64,000 nucleotides of DNA from JBBDMX01 sp040878035 (GTDB taxonomy: Bacteria > Planctomycetota > Phycisphaerae > Phycisphaerales > Phycisphaeraceae), in contig JBBDMX010000053.1 in the NCBI GenBank assembly GCA_040878035.1, positions 1 to 64,000 on the forward strand. Reading direction: 5' to 3'. Under the pieces are notes generated by a model, which saw only the letters and a program-made list of their open reading frames with translations, made no database searches and was not told the origin of the DNA. The translations under genes and the position numbers were made by a program. Of this stretch, positions 25,173 to 31,655 are shown in pieces. Numbering within the stretch: the first letter of the stretch is position 1; every line of letters begins with the position of its first letter.

Positions 25173-25835
25173 TGCCGCCGCGCGCGCAAAACTCTCGCCA
25201 TGCAGCGACCCCGCCAGCGCGATGAGCAGACCGGCGTCATGAGCGGTCCTGATGACCTCACACAGCGCCGCGTCATCGAGCCAGTCGAACAAGCCGCGGC
25301 CATCCTTCACTGCGGTATCGACCAGCAAGCCGGCGGCGTAATGCTCGATGGCCCACGCCAAAACGTCGGCGACCGACGGCGCCGCGACGCGCGGATGATC
25401 CGCATAGGCGACTGCGATCGCGCGTGCCGGCGACCATGCGGCATAGCGTCGCGCCAGCGCTTGAGGCCAATCCGCTGGCGCTTGTGCCAAACCAATCTTA
25501 ACGTAGGCCAAGCTCCCTATGGACTGCGGTGGCGCTGACCCCGCTTCAGCTTGCGGCGGAACCGCCTTCGCATCGCGAAAAGCCAATGCGGCGTCATGGC
25601 CGCCGCACTCCAAAGGGCCCTCGCCGATGTCACCCAGCGCCGCGCTGACCGGCGCCCTACCGGCGACTACCGCCATCACCTGTTCGATGGTTGCAACATC
25701 CGCCATGCCCAGCGGGCCGCGCGACGGCTCTTTGACATCAATGATGTCGGCGCCGCCCGCCAGTGCGCTGGCCGCTTCCACGGCGTCGCGCACGCTCACC
25801 AGCAGTCGCGGGCGGCACGATCGTGGCGCCGTCAT
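25014..25835 (-). CDS. mfnB: (5-formylfuran-3-yl)methyl phosphate synthase-like
   Basis: A 273-residue TIM-barrel enzyme of the MfnB (former DUF556) family, which condenses two glyceraldehyde 3-phosphates to the furan precursor of methanofuran. N-terminal LLVSVRDAVEAASALAGG and DIIDVKEPSRGPLGMAD carry the catalytic Lys region; YVKIG, VDTAVKDGRGLFDWLD and LAGSL continue the barrel, and PDIVAVRGAACTGRDRGAI closes it. Bacterial copies occur with tetrahydromethanopterin-dependent formaldehyde oxidation. About 36 residues between GDIGEGP and LAYVKIG are encoded by an in-frame palindrome (25517-25615). The start overlaps the truD stop by ATGA; the 3' end overlaps the kinase gene antiparallel. Confidence 0.88.
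   Translation of the reverse strand: MTAPRSCRPRLLVSVRDAVEAASALAGGADIIDVKEPSRGPLGMADVATIEQVMAVVAGRAPVSAALGDIGEGPLECGGHDAALAFRDAKAVPPQAEAGSAPPQSIGSLAYVKIGLAQAPADWPQALARRYAAWSPARAIAVAYADHPRVAAPSVADVLAWAIEHYAAGLLVDTAVKDGRGLFDWLDDAALCEVIRTAHDAGLLIALAGSLHGESFARAAASGPDIVAVRGAACTGRDRGAIIDGRAVAVLVAQVDQLDACNALRHTREIGID
25517..25615. repeat. Palindromic repeat family H inside mfnB
   Basis: Outer arms read ATGGACTGCGGTGGCG (left) and CCGCCGCACTCCAAAG (right), with inner arms CCGCTTCAGCTTGCGG and GCCAATGCGGC. The same arrangement occurs in intergenic DNA at 50757-50893. Read on the minus strand it encodes LECGGHDAALAF...AVPPQAEAGSAPPQS. Confidence 0.88.
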
Positions 25836-27124
25836 GATTCCTCGCCCTCTTCCGCCAGCGCCGTTCCCGTCAACCCGGGCTTGATGATCTCGCGCAGGAC
25901 GATGGTGGCATAGCTGCCGCGGGGCAATTCGAAGGCGACACGGATGTAGGCGCCATGCTCATCGACGCCGCCGGAAATGTCCGGATCGCGCAGCATTTCC
26001 CGCATGGGTCTGCGGCTGCCGGCGACGGCCTGGCCGACCTGATCCAGGCTGATCTGCTCGCCGCCATGTGCCGCCAGCGCCGCGGCCTCCCACTGCGCCA
26101 CCTGCCCGCCGGCGGTCGTCATGCTGGGGCCCCACATCGGCCCGGAGGGCGAGACCTCGCGCCGCGCCACCCGGCCGTCCGCCGCGTTCTCGGCCGTCGC
26201 CGTCGTCTCGTCCACGTTGAAGACGGCCCGGCTGTCGTGCTTCCACGCCAGGTCGCCGGCCACCAGCTTGTCCAGCAGTCCATCCCCAAGGCGTCGCCCC
26301 AGCACCTCGTTGAAGATCGCCGCCTGCCAGGCGTTGATGAGAAACTCGCGCTGGCGCGAGTCCAGGGCCATCACCGCCTGCTGCGGCGTCCGCTTCTGCC
26401 GCAGGAGATCGAGCACGCGGCGCTCATCGTGCAGATATCGCGGCCAAGTCGCCAGCGCCGCCGTGAGGTCGCCGTTCATCACCGCGGCGCGGGCCGCCTG
26501 CATGGGCGGGGCGTCACTGGACCGGGGGTTGCCCACCAGTTCCTCGATAAACGCCTGCCACTCCTGGGCCAGCAGCAATCGTCCCAGCACGTGATTGTTC
26601 TGACGATAGCCAAAACGCTGCTCGCCGATGAAGTTGGGCACGCCGTGCTGTTCCAGGCGATCCAGCACGTGCTTGGCGTGCAGCACAGCCGTGGGATCGA
26701 CCTGGCGGATGCGGATGACAAAGCGGTTGCCGGCATGGTGGCCGCGGCGCAGCTTGTTGACGTGCCGAGCCGACCACAGCAGCTTCATGCCCGTGTGCTC
26801 GATGTTCGCCAGCGCCTTATCGTCGCCGGTCGGATCGGGCTTGTAGATCGACAGGTGCTGGCGCGTGACGGCGTGCTTATCCTTGAGGCCGGCATAGCCG
26901 ATGTCGCCGCGGCGAACGTTGAAGAGCTTGGCCAGGCGATGCACCACGTCGGTCGTCGCCCGCTCGCGCTTTTCGATGTAGAGATACAGATGCTCGCCGT
27001 GTCCCTCGGGCTGATAGAGCGGCTGCTCCTCGACGAGGAAATCCTCGGGCCGCTCCTTAATGATGCCGCCGGTGCCGGGGATGTCGGCGGTAAGGTACGC
27101 GAGGGATTGTGGAGACGCTGGCAT
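25832..27124 (-). CDS. truD: tRNA pseudouridine13 synthase
   Basis: A 430-residue TruD-family enzyme that isomerises U13 of certain tRNAs. GGIIKERPEDFLVEE, RERATTDVV and GYAGLKDKHAVTRQHLSIY (catalytic Asp82) are the defining motifs; NKLRRGHHAGNRFVIRIR, NFIGEQRFGYRQNNHVLGR and NAWQAAIFNEVLGRRL mark the catalytic domain, and the TRUD insertion domain lies between. The length exceeds that of E. coli TruD and fits the longer family members. Its TGA overlaps the ATG of mfnB (ATGA, 25832-25835), so the two are probably translationally coupled. Confidence 0.95.
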   Translation of the reverse strand: MPASPQSLAYLTADIPGTGGIIKERPEDFLVEEQPLYQPEGHGEHLYLYIEKRERATTDVVHRLAKLFNVRRGDIGYAGLKDKHAVTRQHLSIYKPDPTGDDKALANIEHTGMKLLWSARHVNKLRRGHHAGNRFVIRIRQVDPTAVLHAKHVLDRLEQHGVPNFIGEQRFGYRQNNHVLGRLLLAQEWQAFIEELVGNPRSSDAPPMQAARAAVMNGDLTAALATWPRYLHDERRVLDLLRQKRTPQQAVMALDSRQREFLINAWQAAIFNEVLGRRLGDGLLDKLVAGDLAWKHDSRAVFNVDETTATAENAADGRVARREVSPSGPMWGPSMTTAGGQVAQWEAAALAAHGGEQISLDQVGQAVAGSRRPMREMLRDPDISGGVDEHGAYIRVAFELPRGSYATIVLREIIKPGLTGTALAEEGEES

Positions 27125-27136
27125 GGTTGAAATTGG

Positions 27137-27272
27137 TGAACGAGGAACGAGGAATGTAAGACAAGGAAGGAAAGCCCAGCCGCTCCCGCGGCTGGGATCC
27201 CACCCGCGGGAGCGGGTGGGCTTTCGTTTCGATATTGTTCCTCGTTCCTCCTTCTTCGTTCTTCGTTTCTCA
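27137..27272. repeat. Palindromic repeat family I
   Basis: Outer arms GAACGAGGAACGAGGAAT (27138-27155) and repeated CTCGTTCCTCCTTCTTCG units (27241-27270) enclose an inner palindrome (27170-27224) of GAAAGCCCAGCCGCTCCCGC and GCGGGAGCGGGTGGGCTTTC. It fills the gap between truD and the aminotransferase gene and reaches the latter's stop. Confidence 0.88.
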
Positions 27273-28160
27273 ATCCTCGGGCGCGTCGTGTGCCACCAGA
27301 GCGTGGAACGCGTCCTTCAACCGCCGCGTCACCGCGCCCGGCGCGCCGTCGCCGATGGTGCGACTGTCGATCTTCGTGACCGGCACGACTTCGGCGGCGG
27401 TGCCGGTGAGGAACAATTCCTCGGCGGTGTAGAGGTCGTGCTTGGTCAGGTCGTTGCGCTCGACGGGAATGCCCGCCTGGCTTGCCAGGCCGATCACCGT
27501 ATTCATGGTGATGCCTTCGAGCACGCCGGCGTGCAGGGGCGGCGTGTGCAGCACCGGCCGGCCGTCGCGTGGACCGCGGCGAACCAGGAAAATATTATCG
27601 CCCGTGCACTCGGTCACATAGCCCTGGCTGTTGAGCATCACCGCCTCGGCGACGCCGGCGTCGATGGCTTCGATCTTGGCCAGTATGTTGTTCAGGTAGT
27701 TCATGCTCTTGATGCGCGGCGACAGCGCCGCCGGATGGTTGCGCAGCGTCGAGGCGGTGATGATCGCCATGCCGCTGTCGTACATCTGCGGCGGATACAG
27801 GGCGATGGAATCGACGATGATGAAGACCGTCGAGTCCTTGCACTGGAAGGGATGCAGGCCCAGCGCGCCGACGCCGCGCGTCACGCACAGGCGGATGTAG
27901 GCGTCCTTGCGGTCGTTGGCGTCGAGGGTTTGGCGGATACCGGCGGCCAGATCATCACTACTGTAGGGCATGGCCAGACGGATGGCGCGCGCCGAGTCGT
28001 CGAGGCGCTTGAGGTGGGTGGCCATTTTGAACACCCGGCCGTTGTAGGCACGGATGCCCTCGAACACGCCGTCGCCGTAGAGCAGCCCGTGATCGTACAC
28101 GCTCACCGTCGCCTGCTGGCGCGGCACGAGCGTTCCATTGAGCCATATTTGCTGAGACAC
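27270..28160 (-). CDS. ilvE: Branched-chain amino acid aminotransferase-like (class IV)
   Basis: A 296-residue PLP-dependent fold-type IV aminotransferase. SVYDHGLLYGDGVFEGIRAY, PYIR-type DAYIRLCVTRG, SPRIKSMNYLNNILAKIEA (with the PLP Lys), AEAVMLNSQGYVTECTGDNIFLV and LEGITMNTVIGLA fit IlvE rather than the D-amino acid enzyme, although aminodeoxychorismate lyase cannot be wholly excluded. GTG 28160 is preferred as start: it gives the family N-terminus (VSQQIWLNG) and AAGGG lies 7-8 nt upstream, with TATAAT at 28194-28189. A longer in-frame extension to 28268 would run through repeat DNA. Confidence 0.87.
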   Translation of the reverse strand: MSQQIWLNGTLVPRQQATVSVYDHGLLYGDGVFEGIRAYNGRVFKMATHLKRLDDSARAIRLAMPYSSDDLAAGIRQTLDANDRKDAYIRLCVTRGVGALGLHPFQCKDSTVFIIVDSIALYPPQMYDSGMAIITASTLRNHPAALSPRIKSMNYLNNILAKIEAIDAGVAEAVMLNSQGYVTECTGDNIFLVRRGPRDGRPVLHTPPLHAGVLEGITMNTVIGLASQAGIPVERNDLTKHDLYTAEELFLTGTAAEVVPVTKIDSRTIGDGAPGAVTRRLKDAFHALVAHDAPED

Positions 28161-28188
28161 ACGGCGGCCCTTTATGCAAAGAGCGGCA

Positions 28189-28194
28189 ATTATA
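28189..28194 (-). promoter_or_regulatory. TATAAT -10 box of the aminotransferase gene
   Basis: A perfect hexamer about 28 nt upstream of GTG 28160, giving a short leader that contains the AAGGG ribosome-binding site. No good -35 was found. Confidence 0.45.
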
Positions 28195-28220
28195 GCGATT
28201 GCGGCAGGGGAGCCGCGAAA

Positions 28221-28307
28221 GTGCAAAGTGCAATGTGCAATGTCAGAGGGTGCGCCCTGGTTCTTCACTTGCTACTTTCCACTTTTTACTTTTTGCTTTA
28301 CGCTTTC
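28221..28307. repeat. Palindromic repeat family J
   Basis: Arm 28221-28243 with GTGCAAAGTGCAATGTGCAA; opposite arm 28266-28307 with ACTTTCCACTTTTTAC units (9-nt period); central hairpin AGGGTGCGCCCT (28247-28258). It occupies the divergent gap between the aminotransferase and epimerase genes. Confidence 0.75.
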
Positions 28308-28330
28308 GTCTCCCGTGAAAGGATCAACCG

Positions 28331-29143
28331 ATGAAACTGAGCTTCATGACTTTCGCCTGCCCGCAGTGGACGTTTGACGAGGTGGTCGATGCGGCGCGCC
28401 GGCACCGCTATCAAGGCATCGAGTTCCGCTGCGATGCCAAGCATGACCACGGCGTGGAGGTGTTTTGCGGCAAGGATGAGCGTAAGCAATTCCGCCAGAA
28501 ACTGGAGGCCTATGACCTGGAAGCCTGCTGCCTGGCGACGAGCCTGCGTTTCGCCGACGAGCAGGCCATCGCGGAGGCCCCGGAACGGTTGGAACTGGCG
28601 GCGGCGATCGGCTGCCCGGCGCTGCGTGTGTTCTGCGGGCCCAAGCCTCCGGGCGTCGAAAGCATGGAGCAACTCATCCCCATCGTCGCCCGCAACCTGG
28701 CGCAGGTCGCCGAGTTGGCGGAGCACCATCACGTTAAGCTGTGGCTGGAAACGCACGACACGTTTTGCAGGGCCGCCGACGCCGCCGCCGCCGTACGCAT
28801 GGCCAACCATCCCTTCGTCGGCCTCAACTACGACAACATGCATCCCTTCCGCCACGGCGAGCCGCTGGAAACCACCTTCGCCGAGATCGGCGGACTGGTC
28901 CAGCACTGCCACTTCCACGACGCGATGAACAAGCCTGACAAGGTCATCATCACCCCGGTGGCCAAGGGCGAAATGCCCATGGACGAGATGTTCGCCGCGC
29001 TGGTGAAGCTCGGCTACGACGGCTACGTCAGCGGGGAATGGTTCAACGACCAATACGGCAAGACGCCGGATGATTCACTGGCGCAGTTCCACGAGGATAT
29101 GACGACGCTGGCGGAACGCCATGGCGTGCGAATGGGGGCTTGA
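28331..29143 (+). CDS. Sugar phosphate isomerase/epimerase (TIM barrel)
   Basis: A 270-residue AP_endonuc_2/xylose-isomerase-like TIM barrel. MKLSFMTFACPQWTFDEVVDAARRHRYQGIEFRCD is the usual first strand-helix; VKLWLETHDTF, VGLNYDNMHPFRHGEP and HCHFHDAMN contribute the predicted metal ligands (Glu, Asp, His), and YDGYVSGEWFND holds the last Glu. Members isomerise or epimerise sugars and inositols, and are very abundant in planctomycetes; the substrate here is unknown. It stands alone between two repeat elements. AAAGGA is 9 nt before the ATG. Confidence 0.87.
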   Translation: MKLSFMTFACPQWTFDEVVDAARRHRYQGIEFRCDAKHDHGVEVFCGKDERKQFRQKLEAYDLEACCLATSLRFADEQAIAEAPERLELAAAIGCPALRVFCGPKPPGVESMEQLIPIVARNLAQVAELAEHHHVKLWLETHDTFCRAADAAAAVRMANHPFVGLNYDNMHPFRHGEPLETTFAEIGGLVQHCHFHDAMNKPDKVIITPVAKGEMPMDEMFAALVKLGYDGYVSGEWFNDQYGKTPDDSLAQFHEDMTTLAERHGVRMGA

Positions 29144-29154
29144 GCGGTCGGGAT

Positions 29155-29222
29155 CAGAGCCGCGCGGCCTAAGCCCGCAGTGGATCGCGGCCTCATCCGC
29201 GGGCTTACGCCGCGCGGCTCTG
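29155..29222. repeat. Palindromic repeat family E, copy 2
   Basis: Two 24-nt arms (29155-29178 and 29199-29222) match at 23 of 24 positions as reverse complements; they start CAGAGCCGCGCGGCCTAAGC. Between two convergent genes, it could fold in both mRNAs, but has no T-run. The copy at 12408-12490 is broken by an assembly gap. Confidence 0.93.
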
Positions 29223-29226
29223 GGCC

Positions 29227-30702
29227 TCACTCGCCTTCGCCCGGCTTGGGCTTGCCGCGGATGAGCAGCTTGATCGGCGTTTCCGAGAAGGGCAAGAGCT
29301 CACGAAAGCGGTTGATCAGGTAGCGCTGGTACGTCGGGTCGAACATGGACTGGTCGTTGACGAACAGGCCAATCGTCGGCGGGTGCACGTCCAGTTGCGT
29401 CACATAGTAGATCTTGGGCCGGCGGCCGATGCTCGACGACGGCGGGCGCGTGGCGATGATCTCTTCCAACGTGCGGTTGAGTTCGGCTGTGCCCACGCGG
29501 TGGCCCGCCTGCTGATACAGGTTCATTGCCATGGCCACCAGCTCGCGCAGGCCCTCGCCCTGTTTGGCGCTGACAAACGCCACCGGGGCAAAATCCAGCC
29601 CTTTGAGGCCCTTGTCCAGGTACTCCAGGTACTGCTCCTGGGAAGAAGCCGGTGCCAGATCCCACTTGTTCACCACGATCACCACGGGCTTGAACTGACG
29701 CTGAATCTCGGTGGAAAGCTTCTCATCCACGTTGCTCAGCGGCAGAGTCGCATCGATGAGGAAGAGCACCACATTGGCGCGGCGAATCGAGCGCAGGGCG
29801 CGATGCTGGCTGTAGTAGTCAATGTCGCCCTTAACGCTCTTGCCTTTGCGCAGGCCGGCGGTGTCGATGGCCGTCAAGACCTGGTCGCCGATCTGGAAGC
29901 GCACATCCACCGAGTCGCGCGTGGTGCCTTCGAGCTCGCTGACAATCACGCGGTCTTGTCCGACCAGGGCGTTGACCAGCGTGCTCTTGCCCGCGTTGCG
30001 CTTGCCCACGATCGCCAGCAGCGTGCCCAGCGAGGGCTCGCTGGTGGCGTCCGGATATTGCCGCCAGTCGATACGGGCGCGGATGGCATCGCCCAGAATA
30101 TGGCGATTGTGGCCCGAAAGAGCGCTGACGCACAAGGGCGGCCCCAGGCCCAGCCGCGTCGCCTCCAGGGCGTCGGCCTCGAGCTTCTCGCTGTCCACCT
30201 TGTTGGCGATCAGCATCACGGGCTTACCCTTCTTCCCCTGCGCCTGGCGCAGGAGCCGGGCAACTTCCTTGTCCAGCGGCATGATGCCGGTCTGGGCATC
30301 GACGACAAAGAGGATCAGGTCGGCCTCGGCCATGCCCAGGGCGATTTGCGCTTCGACGTGAGTGGTGAGCTTCTGCACATCCTCGATGCCGTACCCGCCG
30401 GTGTCGATCAGTTCGATGTACGCCGGCGTGCCCATAGGCTGGCGCGCTTCCTCACCGGGGGCCTTGGGTGTGGCGTCGCGCACCTTGCGCAGGGCCTTCT
30501 CCTTGGCGGTCACGCGCCTGGCCGGGTTGCGCCGCGGCTCGATCGAGACCAAGGGCACGGGCAGCGCCACCATGGTGCTGATGCGATCGCGCGTGACGCC
30601 CGGCGTCGGGTCGACGATGCTGATCCGCCGTTGCGCCAGCATGTTGAGGAGGCTGGACTTGCCGACGTTAGGCCGGCCGATAATGACGACTTTGGGCAAC
30701 AT
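29227..30702 (-). CDS. der: Ribosome-assembly GTPase Der (EngA)
   Basis: A 491-residue double GTPase needed for 50S subunit assembly. Domain 1: GRPNVGKSSLL (9-19), PGVTRD switch, IDTGGYG, NKVD. Domain 2: GKRNAGKSTLVNAL, EGTTRDSVD, IDTAGLRKG, NKWD and SAKQGEGL. The C-terminal KH-like domain ends RGKPKPGEGE. An insertion of about 45 basic residues (ARRVTAKEKALRKVRDATPK) lies between switch I and DTGG of domain 1. The start ATG has no Shine-Dalgarno; the leader is palindromic repeat family C, which also forms the 3' end of tsaB upstream. Confidence 0.95.
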   Translation of the reverse strand: MLPKVVIIGRPNVGKSSLLNMLAQRRISIVDPTPGVTRDRISTMVALPVPLVSIEPRRNPARRVTAKEKALRKVRDATPKAPGEEARQPMGTPAYIELIDTGGYGIEDVQKLTTHVEAQIALGMAEADLILFVVDAQTGIMPLDKEVARLLRQAQGKKGKPVMLIANKVDSEKLEADALEATRLGLGPPLCVSALSGHNRHILGDAIRARIDWRQYPDATSEPSLGTLLAIVGKRNAGKSTLVNALVGQDRVIVSELEGTTRDSVDVRFQIGDQVLTAIDTAGLRKGKSVKGDIDYYSQHRALRSIRRANVVLFLIDATLPLSNVDEKLSTEIQRQFKPVVIVVNKWDLAPASSQEQYLEYLDKGLKGLDFAPVAFVSAKQGEGLRELVAMAMNLYQQAGHRVGTAELNRTLEEIIATRPPSSSIGRRPKIYYVTQLDVHPPTIGLFVNDQSMFDPTYQRYLINRFRELLPFSETPIKLLIRGKPKPGEGE

Positions 30703-30705
30703 ATA

Positions 30706-30861
30706 AAAGGCAGAAAAGCAGAAAAGGCGGAAAATTGGGAGGGAGGCCGCCGACGAGGCGGTACCGCCATAGGGATGTAGAGCATAGCAGGCAGACCCGT
30801 CGGTCGGCTTCCACGCTCGCACTTACTGCGTTTTCTGCTTCTCCGCTTTTCTGCTTTTTTC
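30706..30861. repeat. Palindromic repeat family C, copy 2
   Basis: Arm 30706-30736 (AAAAGGCAGAAAAGCAG, AAAGGCGGAAAA units) and arm 30823-30861 (CTGCGTTTTCTGCTTCTCCG units). It lies between tsaB and der on the minus strand; it provides the last residues and stop of tsaB and the leader of der. Confidence 0.85.
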
Positions 30862-31554
30862 GCGCATGGCCCACAGTTCGACGGCTTCAGGCTCCCGGGC
30901 GTAGAGGGGCGCCAGTGCCAGCGGATCAGTGAATCCGCCGGCGGCTGCGGCGGTGCGTCCCAGGCGCCAGACGGCGTCGCTGTGGGGCCGCGCCAGGTCG
31001 GCAGGCAGTGTCGTGACTTGATCGTCGGTGATGCCATCCCCATCCGGCAGCGGGTCGCCTAAAAGCGCCAGCGGCCGCGGGCCACGCTGGAGAAGTTCAC
31101 CCAAGCTCATCACCCCTGGATCGCCCTCGTGTTGCCAACGCTCTTTGCGCCAGGCGAAGATGCCTGCATAGACGGTGTCGCGCTTCATGTTCAGGCATAC
31201 CGCCAGGTGCGCCGCCGCCATCGCGGGGGGATCGACGTTCTGCGCCACCACGCCCAGGGTGGGCACGGCCACCACTTTGGCGCCGGTGACCATGGCCAGC
31301 ATTTTCACCGTGGCCACGCCGATGCGCAGGCCGGTGAACGATCCGGGACCGATCGACAGGTAGAGTTGTGCCAGGTCTGCCGGGGCGGCGCCGTATGCCG
31401 CGCACAGCCCGGCGATGCTGGGCATCAGGTCTACGCGATGGCGCTCCTGCGGCGGCATGGCGCGCATCGCCAGCCACTCGTCGCCGCGCCCGAGCGTCAC
31501 CGATCCAACGCGGCTGGAGGTCTCGATCGCCAGGTTGAATGCTTGCGGCGCCAT
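30823..31554 (-). CDS. tsaB: tRNA threonylcarbamoyladenosine synthesis protein TsaB
   Basis: A 243-residue ASKHA-fold partner of TsaD in making t6A37 in ANN-decoding tRNAs. N-terminal AFNLAIETSSRVGSVTLGRG, LMPSIAGLCAAYG, YLSIGPGSFTGLRIGVATVKMLA and VVAVPTLGVVAQN are family signatures. Catalytic residues of TsaD are absent, as expected for TsaB. The C-terminal REKSRKAEKQKTQ is encoded by the palindromic repeat at 30823-30861, which supplies the stop codon. tsaD and tsaE are not in the window. Confidence 0.92.
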   Translation of the reverse strand: MAPQAFNLAIETSSRVGSVTLGRGDEWLAMRAMPPQERHRVDLMPSIAGLCAAYGAAPADLAQLYLSIGPGSFTGLRIGVATVKMLAMVTGAKVVAVPTLGVVAQNVDPPAMAAAHLAVCLNMKRDTVYAGIFAWRKERWQHEGDPGVMSLGELLQRGPRPLALLGDPLPDGDGITDDQVTTLPADLARPHSDAVWRLGRTAAAAGGFTDPLALAPLYAREPEAVELWAMREKSRKAEKQKTQ

Positions 31555-31596
31555 GGAGCATCAATCGTAGCGGAGTTGCATGGGGAATGCAGCAAG

Positions 31597-31655
31597 CGGC
31601 GGCGCTTCATATTCAGATTGCGGCGCTCGATAGGAAGCGCCGCGACTTGTCGCGT
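31597..31655. repeat. GAAGCGCCGCG motif hairpin
   Basis: GCGGCGGCGCTTC (from 31597) and GGAAGCGCCGCGACTTGTCG (31632-31651) form a small hairpin between tsaB and the permease gene. The motif GAAGCGCCGCGGCTT also occurs at 14835-14862 and 15472-15500. Confidence 0.6.

Noticed and set aside
29155..29222. Bidirectional terminator between the epimerase gene and der
   Set aside because: Strong stem without T-runs on either side, and the same palindrome occurs elsewhere as a repeat.
29383..30780. A 465-residue plus-strand frame opposite der
   Set aside because: Der has two complete GTPase domains on the minus strand; the plus frame has no motif.
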